NCBI RefSeq assembly: GCF_011603255.1
Contig: NZ_JAANCM010000002.1
Location: 248,001 to 312,000, forward strand
Direction: 5' to 3'
Length of the DNA: 64,000 bases
Source of the DNA: Ferranicluibacter rubi
GTDB taxonomy: Bacteria > Pseudomonadota > Alphaproteobacteria > Rhizobiales > Rhizobiaceae
The position numbers and the translations under genes were made by a program. Below the pieces are notes generated by a model, which was not told the origin of the DNA, ran no database searches, and saw only the letters and a list, made by a program, of their open reading frames with translations. Each line of letters opens with the position of its first letter. Within the stretch, counting starts at the first letter, position 1. Positions 12,119-21,771 of the stretch are shown here, one piece after another.

Positions 12119-12144
12119 GCGGCCCGCGCCTATCGTCGGGCCGC
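12119..12144. terminator. GC-rich hairpin between convergent genes
   Basis: A perfect 8-bp stem GCGGCCCG / CGGGCCGC with a 10-nt loop directly after the stop at 12111. There is no T run, so it is a weak intrinsic terminator at best. Confidence 0.45.
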
Positions 12145-12152
12145 ATGTCATT

Positions 12153-12410
12153 TCATCGCTGCTGTTTGCGGCGGTCGCTATCCTGCAGGAGATCCTGCAG
12201 CGCGGCTTCGCTGATCATGCCGCACTGGAAGACGTGAATTCTGCGCGCCGCCGCGACGTCACCCGTTTCGGCGCCGGCCGTGCAATGGTCCTCGAAGACG
12301 CGCTCCAGCGCATGCCCGCCGCGAAGGGCATGCCGAGCGTCCGGGTGTCTGTCGGCACCAAGACCGAAATCCCTTGTGGGCATGATGATCTCCACGGGTT
12401 TGACTGGCAT
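12153..12410 (-). CDS. Possible small hypothetical protein (85 aa)
   Basis: I do not recognise this product. Support is codon pattern: on the minus strand third positions are strongly G/C over the last 65 codons, and the C-terminus (HVFQCGMISEAALQDLLQDSD) reads like a natural amphipathic helix. Against it, no ribosome binding site precedes the ATG at 12410, and open frames overlap on both strands. It lies downstream of, and in the same direction as, the sensor kinase/response regulator pair. A non-ATG or different start is possible. Confidence 0.4.
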   Translation of the reverse strand: MPVKPVEIIMPTRDFGLGADRHPDARHALRGGHALERVFEDHCTAGAETGDVAAARRIHVFQCGMISEAALQDLLQDSDRRKQQR

Positions 12411-12582
12411 GCGATTGTACAGGACAGATCGTCCTTGGCGATTCCCAGAACTGGCCTATCAATCATCATAGAGCCGATGAATTTTCCGAAGCGTTCTGAA
12501 AGATACTACGTGACGGCGATGACGCGGAAATGACCGTTTCGTGACATTGCAAGTGCGCCGGGAGCGTACCGCAGGAAGGGCG

Positions 12583-12939
12583 TCAGAGTGCCGCCGTCAG
12601 CAGACGCCTGACATCGCCGACATCGAACGGTTTTTGCAGGACCGGCGCCGAAATGCCGGAGCCATCAAGGCCTGCCGCGCCATAGCCGCTCGCAAAGACG
12701 AACGGTATGCCGCGCGCTTGCAATATTTCGGCGACGGGGAAGGACGGTTTTCCCGCAAGGTTGATGTCGAGGATGGCCACATCGATATCGATCGTGCGGG
12801 CAAGGTCGAGGGCCGGTTCCAGCCGCATGGCCATTCCCACGATCTCGCAGCCAAGCTGGAGAATGAAGTCCTCGATGAGGAGCGCGACCAGCATCTCGTC
12901 CTCCACGATCAGCACGCGTTTTCCGGCAAGCTTATCCAA
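12583..12939 (-). CDS. Single-domain response regulator
   Basis: A stand-alone CheY-like receiver of about 118 residues. Visible are the acidic pocket LIVEDE, the phosphoacceptor Asp in DVAILDINL, the switch region FASGYG and the conserved Lys in LQKPF. There is no output domain, so it should pass phosphate on or act by protein contact. The proposed start is a TTG at 12939 that overlaps the stop of the kinase gene (stop at 12932-12934) with GAAGG upstream; an ATG at 12996 would also work but lies deep inside the kinase gene. Partner is the HWE kinase immediately upstream. Confidence 0.85.
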   Translation of the reverse strand: MDKLAGKRVLIVEDEMLVALLIEDFILQLGCEIVGMAMRLEPALDLARTIDIDVAILDINLAGKPSFPVAEILQARGIPFVFASGYGAAGLDGSGISAPVLQKPFDVGDVRRLLTAAL

Positions 12940-14473
12940 GGCCGACGCCTTCGCGGATGGCGGAGAGCGGAGCGGCCAGTTCGAAGACGAGGCCATCCGG
13001 CCTATGGTGGATGCGCACCTGTCCGGAAAGCTCTGCAGGCAGGGCGCGCTCGAGGAGATGGGATCCGAAACCTCGCCGCTGCGGCGCGTGCACCGGCGGT
13101 CCGCCGATCTCGCGCCAGGTCATCCGAAAGACGTCCCGGTCGTCCACCACGACCGTCTCGCAAATGATCTCTACGCGACCCTCCGTGCGGGATAGGGCGC
13201 CGAACTTCGCCGCGTTGATGGCGAGCTCGTGGAGCGCCAGCGCCAGGGAAAGCGCTGCATGCGGCTCTAGCCGCAAGGGTGGGGAGGTTACGTCGAGCTG
13301 GGGACGGTCCGGATCGTCATGGGTCGAAAGCGCTGTCTCCAGCACCTCGTTGAGATCGGCACCGGTCCAGTTCTGCGCGGTCAGCATGTTGTGGGCGCGC
13401 GAGAGCGCGAGAATGCGGCCATTGATCGAATCGGACGCCTCCTTCAGCGACATGGCGCCGCGAAGCGTCTGCGACGTTATCGCCTGCACCGAGGCGAGCG
13501 TGTTCTTCACACGGTGGTTGAGTTCGTTGACCAGCAGACGCTGCCGATGCTCGGCAATCACCCGCTCGGTCACGTCGGATCCCTGCACGAAGATATGCGT
13601 AACCTCGCCGCTATCGGCCGTGATGGGTTGATAGACGAAATCCACGAAGCGCTCCTCCGGTCCCGTTGCCAGTGAGCGGACGAGAATGAGACGCTCGGAC
13701 CAGCGACTGACAGGCTCGCCTGAGCGATAGGCCTCATCGAGGAGATCGCCAAAACCCTGATCGGCAAGCTCCGGCAGCGCTTCGCTGACCGGCTTGCCGA
13801 TCACGTCCCGGTTGCCGATCAGCGCCTGGTAGTTCGGGTTGACCAACTCGAACACGTGGTTCTCGCCCCGCAGCATGGCCATGAAGGTCGGCGCCTGGGC
13901 GAAGAGCTGGAGCAGCCGCTCGTGCTCGCGGGCGATCCGCTGGCGCGCCAGAACCTCCCGCGTCGTTTCCACCACGATGGCGACGACGCCCGCAGGCGTG
14001 CCCGTCTCGTCGAGTACGGGGGAATAATCGAGGTTCATCCAGACCTGTTCCGGCACGCCCCGGCGATGCAGCGTCAGTTCCTGATCGCGATAGGCAAGCG
14101 TCCCCCCTGAAAGCCCGACCTTCATCACATTGTCGTTGAAGTCGGCGATCTCAGCCCAGCCTTCCCGAACCCGGGAGCCCAGAAGCTGCGGGTGGCGCTT
14201 GCCGGCAAAGCCGGAATAGGCATCGTTATAGATCATGATGCCATGCTCGCCCCAGAGCATGACGATCGGCACCGGGGACTGGAGAAGGAGGGCGGTCGCG
14301 GTGCGAAGACTGCCGGGCCACGTTTCAACGCGTCCGAGCGGCGTGGCACTCCAGTCGAAGTTGCGGATCAACTGCCGGATTTCACCGCCTTTTCCCAGGA
14401 AGGCGAATGCGTCTTGTGACGCGTCTGCAGCGCTTATGGCCCCAGCCCCTTCGGCCCGATTGTTCTCGGCCAT
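12932..14473 (-). CDS. HWE-family sensor histidine kinase with two PAS-like domains
   Basis: A soluble sensor kinase of about 513 residues. Two PAS-like sensor regions (about 25-165 and 170-300; note WMNLDYSPVLDETG and FVDFVYQPITADSGEV) precede the H-box LVNELNHRVKNTLASVQ near residue 317 and an ATPase lobe with the diagnostic W-x-E (TWREIGGPP). Those features define the HWE/HisKA_2 class common in rhizobia. No membrane span is seen, so the signal is cytosolic. Start 14473 is chosen because it gives MAENN with GGTGGG upstream; the frame stays open to 14824 but with poor coding quality. Several HWE kinases feed the PhyR/EcfG stress pathway; a link here is only suggested by the EcfG-like promoter next door. 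Confidence 0.9.
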   Translation of the reverse strand: MAENNRAEGAGAISAADASQDAFAFLGKGGEIRQLIRNFDWSATPLGRVETWPGSLRTATALLLQSPVPIVMLWGEHGIMIYNDAYSGFAGKRHPQLLGSRVREGWAEIADFNDNVMKVGLSGGTLAYRDQELTLHRRGVPEQVWMNLDYSPVLDETGTPAGVVAIVVETTREVLARQRIAREHERLLQLFAQAPTFMAMLRGENHVFELVNPNYQALIGNRDVIGKPVSEALPELADQGFGDLLDEAYRSGEPVSRWSERLILVRSLATGPEERFVDFVYQPITADSGEVTHIFVQGSDVTERVIAEHRQRLLVNELNHRVKNTLASVQAITSQTLRGAMSLKEASDSINGRILALSRAHNMLTAQNWTGADLNEVLETALSTHDDPDRPQLDVTSPPLRLEPHAALSLALALHELAINAAKFGALSRTEGRVEIICETVVVDDRDVFRMTWREIGGPPVHAPQRRGFGSHLLERALPAELSGQVRIHHRPDGLVFELAAPLSAIREGVGLG

Positions 14474-14615
14474 TCCCACCACCGTTTGTCCGTCCGTCTT
14501 TCGGTGAGACGGCGGCGGCACCGGCGCTCGTCTCATTGGTATGACGAAATAGCAATCCGGCGTCATCTGGCAAGATGCTGTCGTGACAACTCTTGGCGCC
14601 ATCCGGGTGCCATCC

Positions 14616-14641
14616 GGAACAATCGTGTCGATCCGCGTGTT
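14616..14641 (+). promoter_or_regulatory. Putative EcfG (general stress sigma factor) promoter
   Basis: GGAAC at 14616-14620 and TGTT at 14638-14641 are separated by 17 bases. The alphaproteobacterial EcfG consensus is GGAAC-N16/17-CGTT, so only one core position differs. It faces rightward and sits about 56 bases before the first of three closely spaced small genes. I found no comparable match in the other intergenic regions I scanned in the window. Confidence 0.6.
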
Positions 14642-14696
14642 GCTTACGTAACGCAGGCGCGCGAGGTGCGCCCATGCGCGCGGGAGGACGAACGTC

Positions 14697-14975
14697 ATGA
14701 GCAGCAATGTGGAACCGAGGACATTCGGGCACGGAACGATGGAGGGCAACAGGGACGTCGAGGCTTGCAAGGCAACACTTGGCGATGCCTTCCAAGCGGT
14801 GACGACGAGCGGCGAAGTAAGCATGGGTTCGGCCGCTGGTGCTGAAATCCCGAGCGAACTTCAGGAACTGATTAAACAAGCTGAGGCATCAGGCTGGCAC
14901 CGCGACGTTGCGGAGGAAGCGATCCGTCAGCTGGCGCGCGAACTGCTCGGCGCTCGCGGGGCTTCTTTCGACTGA
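14697..14975 (+). CDS. Small hypothetical protein (92 aa), first gene of putative stress operon
   Basis: An unrecognised 92-residue protein, with Ser/Gly-rich sequence to about residue 45 and a helical C-terminal half (ELQELIKQAEASGWHRDVAEEAIRQLARELL). The ATG is preceded by GGGAGG at good spacing. It is 24 bases ahead of the DUF4174 gene and behind the EcfG-like promoter. A shorter product from internal ATG codons (for example near residue 43) is conceivable because that part is the most protein-like. Confidence 0.6.
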   Translation: MSSNVEPRTFGHGTMEGNRDVEACKATLGDAFQAVTTSGEVSMGSAAGAEIPSELQELIKQAEASGWHRDVAEEAIRQLARELLGARGASFD

Positions 14976-14999
14976 AACGCGAACGCAAAGGAGACGACC

Positions 15000-15419
15000 A
15001 TGCTGAAATCCCTGATGACCGAGATCTTCGGCGTCGGCCCCCATCCAGAGGAGACGTCCGGCAATCTGCATGATCTGCAGTGGGAAAAGCGCGTGCTCGT
15101 GATCTTCTCCGACCCTGCCGGCACGAAGTCGGACAGTCAGCTTCATGGCCTAATGGGGGACAAGGATGCGCTTCGCCAGCGCGATCTGGCGGTCTTCACG
15201 GTGGATGGCAACGACGTTCGTCCCGAGTTCGGCTCGGACGTCGTGCCGCAGGCTCACACATTGCGCAAGGAACTGGGCTGCGCGCCCGGCACCTTTGCCG
15301 TCGTGCTGGTCGGTAAAGACGGCCATGTGAAAAGCCACTTCGATGATGTGGTCGATCCCGATGTACTTTTCGCCGAAATCGACAGCATGCCGATGCGGCA
15401 GGCCGAAATCCACCGATAG
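15000..15419 (+). CDS. DUF4174 domain protein
   Basis: A 139-residue protein matching the thioredoxin-fold-like DUF4174 family: core strand KRVLVIFSDPAG, a middle helix, FTVDGNDV, and GTFAVVLVGKDGHVKSHFDDVVDP, which resembles the C-terminal half of peroxiredoxin/thioredoxin folds without a CxxC pair. Members are often found among stress genes; the biochemical role is unknown. AAAGGAG lies directly before the ATG. No signal peptide is seen, so it is probably cytosolic. It is co-directional and tightly spaced with its two small neighbours. Confidence 0.82.
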   Translation: MLKSLMTEIFGVGPHPEETSGNLHDLQWEKRVLVIFSDPAGTKSDSQLHGLMGDKDALRQRDLAVFTVDGNDVRPEFGSDVVPQAHTLRKELGCAPGTFAVVLVGKDGHVKSHFDDVVDPDVLFAEIDSMPMRQAEIHR

Positions 15420-15462
15420 CCAGTCCAACCGGCTGTGAAACCCGTTTTTGACAGGAGACATC

Positions 15463-15621
15463 ATGTCCAACGTGCCCGACCCCATCTCGACGCCAAACCC
15501 CGGTAATCCGCCTATCCCTACACCTACGCCGCCGATTACCGAACCGGAACCGGACCGGCTGCCCGACGAAACGCCGAATCCCAATCCCGATGAAAACGAC
15601 GCACCGCCGCTATCGGTGTGA
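15463..15621 (+). CDS. Proline-rich 52-residue peptide
   Basis: A 52-codon gene starting at the ATG of ACAGGAGACATCATG, with AGGAG at good spacing. The product has 18 prolines, many Asp/Glu/Asn/Thr residues, no Cys, and repeated P-x-P spacing (NPPIPTPTPPITEPEPD), so it should be disordered and acidic. I know no function. It follows DUF4174 by 43 bases and probably shares its transcript. A hairpin at 15690-15723 may end the unit. Confidence 0.6.
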   Translation: MSNVPDPISTPNPGNPPIPTPTPPITEPEPDRLPDETPNPNPDENDAPPLSV

Positions 15622-16011
15622 GCATCGTCGGACGGCGTTTGCCCACAACGTCTTCAGCACGACCTTTCAAGGATGATGGAAGACCAGAAGAAATGCGGCA
15701 GTAACCACCAGCTGTCGCATTTCTGTCTTTGCACGAAGCGAGATCCGTTCGTCTTATCACGTGCTAGGTCAGAGATTGCCTTTGACGTAAGGTGCAGCGT
15801 GCCTTCGTGCGGCTCTACGCGCAGGGCATGGAGACGATGAGGGTATCTTTCATGAAGACGATCCTGCAACCGCTCGGACTGTAACCCGCAGATTTCGCTT
15901 CCCTCGTCCATGGGGATCGCGCGCCGGAAGAGGGTTGCCTTTATGCATTTTTTCGCCTTTGTTGTCGCTTTGGCGCCAGCCTGATGGCGCAAACGGGCAA
16001 GGAGATCACCG
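15622..16011 (+). other. Intergenic region before oppA, with hairpin
   Basis: 390 bases with no convincing gene. A hairpin at 15690-15723 (GAAATGCG...CAG / CTG...CGCATTTC with one bulge per side) followed by TGTCTTT could terminate the small-gene operon. The oppA promoter should be in the AT-richer 15920-15975 part. AAGGAG just before 16012 is the oppA ribosome binding site. Confidence 0.4.
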
Positions 16012-17622
16012 ATGACCGCACCCCTGACTGCCGTGACACGACACCTCCGACGCGCTGCCCTGATCGGCTCGCTGCTGCTCGGCGCAAGCCCTGCGCTTGC
16101 CGAGGCTGTGCTGAACCGTGGCAATGCCGGCGAACCGCAGACGCTCGACCAGGCCCATACGTCGATCAACATCGAGGCGTTCATTCTCAAGGACCTCTAC
16201 GAGGGCCTGACGACACATGATGCCAAGGGCGAGATCGTGCCGGGTGCGGCCGAAAGCTGGACGGTTTCGGACGACGGGACGGTTTATACCTTCAAGCTGC
16301 GTGAGAACGGCAAATGGTCGGACGGATCGCCGGTGACGGCGGAAGACTTCGTCTTCTCGCTGTCGCGCATCGAGGATCCGAAGACAGCGGCCGGCTATGC
16401 CAATATCCTCTACCCGATCAAGAATGCCGAGAAGATCAACAAGAGCGGCCTGGCGCTCGACCAGTTGGGCGTGAAAGCCATCGACGCGAAAACGCTGGAG
16501 ATCACGCTCGAACGCGCGACGCCTTATTTCCTGGAGCTCCTCGCCCACCAGACGGCGCTGCCGGTCTCCAAGGCAAGCTTCGAGAAGAACGGCACGGACT
16601 TCGTCAAGCCGGGGATCATGGTGTCGAACGGCGGCTTCAAGCTGACAGAGCACGTCGCCAACGACCACCTGACACTGACCAAGAACGAGCAACACTGGGA
16701 CGCCGCCAACATCAAACTCGACAAAGTCGTTTTCTACCCGCTCGAGGACCAGGCCGCTGCCGTGCGTCGCTACGAGGCCGGTGAACTGCATGTGAACTAC
16801 AATTTCTCCGCCGATCAGATCGAGCGGCTGAAGACCCTGGTCGGCGACGAGGTGCATATCTCGCCGGCGCTCGCCACCTATTACTATGTGTTCGACACAC
16901 GCACCGCGCCGATGGACGACGTCCGCGTGCGCCGCGCGCTCTCCATGGCCATCGATCGCGACTTCCTCGCCAAGGAAATCTACAGCGGCTCGCAGCAGCC
17001 GGCCTATGGTTTCGTTCCCCCGGGTCTGCCGGATTATGGTGCGCCGTCGGTTGCCGACTTCGCCACGAAAAGCCAGCTCGACCGCGAGGATGACGCCTTG
17101 GCGCTCCTGAAGGAGGCCGGTTACGGCGAGGGCGGCAAGCCGCTCGACATCGAGATCCGCTACAACACCAACCCCAACCACGAGCGCGTGGCGACCGCCG
17201 TCGCCGACATGTGGAAGACGGCCTTCAATGCCAAGGTGACGATGGTCAATCTCGACGTCTCCTCGCACTACGCCTACCTGCAGGAAGGCGGTAAGTTCTC
17301 CGTCGCCCGTGCCGGCTGGACGGCAGATTACGGCGATCCGGAAAACTTCCTTGCCATGAACACGACGAGCAACGTCACCTTCAACTATGCCAAGTGGAGC
17401 AATGCCGACTACGACGCGCTGATGGCGAAGTCCAACGACGAGAAGGATCCGGCAGCCCGCGCCAAGCTGCTGCACGAAGCCGAGACGATCCTCATGAAGG
17501 AGCAGCCCGTGGCGCCGCTCCTCTACCAGAACGAGCTGTGGCTCGTCTCCAAGAAGGTCAAGGGCTGGGTCGACAACGCCAATAACGAGCACCCGAGCCG
17601 CTTCCTCAGCATTGCTGAGTAA
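16012..17622 (+). CDS. oppA: Peptide ABC transporter substrate-binding protein (OppA family)
   Basis: A 536-residue periplasmic binding protein of the SBP_bac_5 family. An N-terminal Sec signal peptide (RRAALIGSLLLGASPALA, cut near residue 30) leads into the family core: LYEGLTTHDAKGEIVPGAAESW, YTFKLRENGKWSDGSPVTAEDFVFSLSR, and the C-terminal RVRRALSMAIDRDF and WTADYGDPENFL. It captures peptides for the membrane complex encoded downstream; the exact ligand is not readable from sequence. AAGGAGATCACC precedes the start. It is separated from oppB by a large palindrome that may reduce downstream expression, as is usual for binding-protein genes. Confidence 0.93.
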   Translation: MTAPLTAVTRHLRRAALIGSLLLGASPALAEAVLNRGNAGEPQTLDQAHTSINIEAFILKDLYEGLTTHDAKGEIVPGAAESWTVSDDGTVYTFKLRENGKWSDGSPVTAEDFVFSLSRIEDPKTAAGYANILYPIKNAEKINKSGLALDQLGVKAIDAKTLEITLERATPYFLELLAHQTALPVSKASFEKNGTDFVKPGIMVSNGGFKLTEHVANDHLTLTKNEQHWDAANIKLDKVVFYPLEDQAAAVRRYEAGELHVNYNFSADQIERLKTLVGDEVHISPALATYYYVFDTRTAPMDDVRVRRALSMAIDRDFLAKEIYSGSQQPAYGFVPPGLPDYGAPSVADFATKSQLDREDDALALLKEAGYGEGGKPLDIEIRYNTNPNHERVATAVADMWKTAFNAKVTMVNLDVSSHYAYLQEGGKFSVARAGWTADYGDPENFLAMNTTSNVTFNYAKWSNADYDALMAKSNDEKDPAARAKLLHEAETILMKEQPVAPLLYQNELWLVSKKVKGWVDNANNEHPSRFLSIAE

Positions 17623-17646
17623 TTGCGCGGCAGGCCGGAAGAAAAG

Positions 17647-17802
17647 ACCCTCTCTGGCCTGCCGGCCATCTCCCCCACAAGGGGGGAGAAGACTCGTGGT
17701 ACGCCCACCTCTTCACGATGGAACTTCTCTTGAGGGAAAGGGAGTTCAGCCCAGGATCTTCTCCCCCCTTGTGGGGGAGATGCCCGGCAGGGCAGAGAGG
17801 GT
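17647..17802. repeat. RIME-like intergenic palindromic repeat between oppA and oppB
   Basis: Two arms of about 45 bases in inverted orientation: 17647-17691 contains ACCCTCTCTGG, CATCTCCCCCACAAG and GGGGGAGAAG; 17758-17802 contains their complements CTTCTCCCCC, TTGTGGGGGAGATG and GCAGAGAGGGT. About 65 bases separate the arms. This arrangement and composition match the intergenic mosaic (RIME-type) repeats known in rhizobial genomes. Folded as RNA it would be a very stable stem directly after oppA. Confidence 0.8.
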
Positions 17803-17885
17803 GTGGCTCAGCGGAGAGCTTCACTAGAGGTGGCCCGTCGCGTGTTCGCCACCCATCACAACACCGCCTCCCATCGGAGAAGGCC

Positions 17886-18809
17886 ATGTTATCCTTCGTT
17901 TTTCGCCGCCTTGCGAGCGCCGTGCCGACCCTTTTCATCGTCGTCACGATCTCGTTCTTCCTTATGCGGTTTGCCCCAGGCGGCCCGTTCAATCTCGAAC
18001 GCCCGCTCTCGCCGCAGACCATGGCCAATCTCAACAAGGCCTATGGGCTGGATCTGCCGCTGTGGCAGCAATATCTGCGCTATCTCGGTAACGTCGTGCG
18101 CGGCGATTTCGGCCCGAGCTATATCTACCGCGACAACACGGTCGATCAGCTGATCGGCATGGGGCTGCCCTATTCGATCGAGCTCGGCCTCTGGGCGCTG
18201 GGCGTGGCGCTGGTGGGCGGTATTGCCGCTGGCACATTCGCGGCCCTGCGGCAGAATAGCTTTATTGACGTCGCCATCATGACGCTGTCAACGGTGGGTG
18301 TCACGGTGCCGAACTTCGTCGTCGGCCCCGTGCTGACACTGGTCTTCGCCGTCACCCTGTCCTGGCTGCCGGCCGGCGGCTGGGGCGATGGCTCGCTGCG
18401 GTTTCTCATCCTGCCGATGATCGCGCTCGCTCTGCCGCAGTTGGCCGTGTTCGCACGTCTGACGCGCGGCGCGATGATCGAGGCGCTCCACACCGATCAT
18501 ATCCGCACCGCACGCGCCTACGGCCTGCCGGCGCGAACGGTGGTGGTGACGCATGCAATGCGGGCCGCCATGCTGCCGGTCGTCTCCTACCTCGCGCCCT
18601 GCGCCGCAGCCCTTCTCACCGGATCGGCCGTCATCGAAACGCTGTTCACCATTCCCGGTGTCGGCCGCTTCTTCGTGCTTGGCGCCATCAACCGCGATTA
18701 CACGCTGGTCATGGGCACGGTCGTGCTGATCGCGGTCTTCGTCATCGTCTTCAACCTTGTGGTCGATATTCTCTACGGCCTGCTCGATCCGAGGGTTCGT
18801 CATGAGTGA
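17886..18809 (+). CDS. oppB: Peptide ABC transporter permease (OppB/DppB)
   Basis: A 307-residue inner-membrane permease with about six membrane spans. The N-terminus MLSFVFRRLASAVPTLFIVV is diagnostic for OppB/DppB permeases, and the EAA coupling loop is present as EALHTDHIRTARAYGLPARTV. The ATG at 17886 is chosen because it gives this standard N-terminus; the open frame continues upstream into the palindromic repeat. Its last 8 bases overlap the start of oppC, implying coupled translation. Confidence 0.93.
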   Translation: MLSFVFRRLASAVPTLFIVVTISFFLMRFAPGGPFNLERPLSPQTMANLNKAYGLDLPLWQQYLRYLGNVVRGDFGPSYIYRDNTVDQLIGMGLPYSIELGLWALGVALVGGIAAGTFAALRQNSFIDVAIMTLSTVGVTVPNFVVGPVLTLVFAVTLSWLPAGGWGDGSLRFLILPMIALALPQLAVFARLTRGAMIEALHTDHIRTARAYGLPARTVVVTHAMRAAMLPVVSYLAPCAAALLTGSAVIETLFTIPGVGRFFVLGAINRDYTLVMGTVVLIAVFVIVFNLVVDILYGLLDPRVRHE

Positions 18810-19932
18810 TCTTGCCCAAATGCCGGCGGTTCTGCCGGAAGCGGCCAGCCGCAGCCTGTTCCAGCTTGCCGCAATGCGCTTCCGGCGCAACCGTGCGGCC
18901 ATGGCCGGCAGCGTCGTGCTGGTACTGGTCGCGCTGTTCTCGTTCCTAGGGCCGCTGTTCATCAGCCACAGCTACGATCAGGTGTTTCCCTCCTACGTCT
19001 CCGTGCCGCCGAGCCTCGAACCGCGGCCCGGTGCCGACAGCCTGCAGGGCGCGATCTCATCAGCAGCGACGCGGGCGCGCGTCACGCTTCAGGCCTTCAA
19101 GGTCGAGGGGCAGACGTTCACGGCTACCTTCACCTCCGACGCGACCATCGATCCCCGCACAACCCGCTATATCGACCGCGCCAACGAGTTCGACGACACC
19201 AAGGTGACGGAAACGCGCGATGACGGCCGGACGATCGTGGTCGAGGGCCGCGTGTCACGCGAATATTTCCTGTTCGGCACCGATTCGAACGGCCGCGACC
19301 TTGTCGCGCGCGTCATGCTGGGCGGCCAGATCTCGCTTGCCGTCGGCCTGCTCGCCAGCCTCGTCTCGCTCGGCATCGGCGTCCTATACGGCGCGACCTC
19401 GGGTTATCTCGGCGGCCGGGTCGACAACATCATGATGCGGTTCGTCGAGATTCTCTATTCGTTGCCCTTCGTGTTTCTCGTCGTCGTGCTCGTGGTTTTC
19501 TTCGGTCGCTCCTTCATTCTCATCTTCCTCGTCATCGGGGCGGTGGAGTGGCTGGATATGGCGCGAATCGTGCGCGGCCAGACGCTGGCGCTGAAGCGCC
19601 GTGAGTTCGTGGCGGCCGCTCAGGCATTGGGGCTCACCGACTGGCAGATCATCCGCCGACACGTGGTGCCCAACACCATCGGCCCGGTCGTCGTCTTCGT
19701 TACCGTCGTCGTGCCCAAGGTGATCCTGCTCGAAAGCTTCCTCTCCTTCCTCGGCCTTGGTGTGCAGGCACCGCTGACGAGCTGGGGTGCGCTAATCTCG
19801 GAAGGGGCGAACAACATCCAGTCGGCGCCCTGGCTGCTCATCTTCCCCGCCATCTTCTTCGTCCTCACGCTGTTCTCGCTGAACTTCGTGGGCGATGGGC
19901 TGCGCGACGCACTCGATCCGAGGGACCGCTGA
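18802..19932 (+). CDS. oppC: Peptide ABC transporter permease (OppC/DppC)
   Basis: A 376-residue permease of the OppC type. After the first membrane span (MAGSVVLVLVALFSFLGPLF) comes an unusually long periplasmic loop of about 110 residues, then the usual five-span core starting near DSNGRDLVARVMLGGQISL, with the coupling loop KRREFVAAAQALGLTDWQII. The long loop accounts for the extra length over the typical 300 residues and is also seen in OppC proteins serving murein or long-peptide importers. The start overlaps the oppB stop. Confidence 0.92.
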   Translation: MSDLAQMPAVLPEAASRSLFQLAAMRFRRNRAAMAGSVVLVLVALFSFLGPLFISHSYDQVFPSYVSVPPSLEPRPGADSLQGAISSAATRARVTLQAFKVEGQTFTATFTSDATIDPRTTRYIDRANEFDDTKVTETRDDGRTIVVEGRVSREYFLFGTDSNGRDLVARVMLGGQISLAVGLLASLVSLGIGVLYGATSGYLGGRVDNIMMRFVEILYSLPFVFLVVVLVVFFGRSFILIFLVIGAVEWLDMARIVRGQTLALKRREFVAAAQALGLTDWQIIRRHVVPNTIGPVVVFVTVVVPKVILLESFLSFLGLGVQAPLTSWGALISEGANNIQSAPWLLIFPAIFFVLTLFSLNFVGDGLRDALDPRDR

Positions 19933-19933
19933 C

Positions 19934-21538
<1,605 letters not shown>

Positions 21539-21544
21539 CGCGAG

Positions 21545-21576
21545 AAGACCGGCGCGCACACGCGCGTCGGTCTTTC
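21545..21576. terminator. Bidirectional terminator after the opp operon
   Basis: An imperfect stem AAGACCGGCGCG / CGCGCGTCGGTCTT around a short loop; the A run on the left and T run on the right let it work in both directions. It would end the opp transcript rightward and the tRNA-Val transcript leftward. Confidence 0.75.
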
Positions 21577-21695
21577 CCTTGACGGGAACCACATAGAAGA
21601 GGGGATATGCCGTATGCTCGCGTTCGCGAGCCGTGCACCGATGCGGCGCACACGACGATACTACTAGGTGCGGTAAAATCCAGGCGGAGAGAGAA

Positions 21696-21771
21696 TGGTG
21701 GGCGATGACGGACTCGAACCGCCGACATCCTCGGTGTAAACGAGGCGCTCTACCAACTGAGCTAATCGCCC
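21696..21771 (-). tRNA. tRNA-Val (anticodon TAC)
   Basis: A 76-nt cloverleaf on the minus strand with an encoded CCA end. Acceptor GGGCGAT / ATCGCCC, D arm with AGCTCAGTTGGTAGAGC, anticodon stem CCTCG / CGAGG enclosing loop TTTACAC (anticodon TAC), and T arm GGCGGTTCGAGTCCGTC. It reads valine codon GTA and, by wobble, others. Confidence 0.97.

Noticed and set aside
12234-12533. 99-codon rightward frame
   Set aside because: Third-position pattern favours the opposite strand; no start signal.
15654-16190. 178-codon leftward frame overlapping oppA
   Set aside because: Covers the oppA start region and the intergenic hairpin; no resemblance to known proteins.
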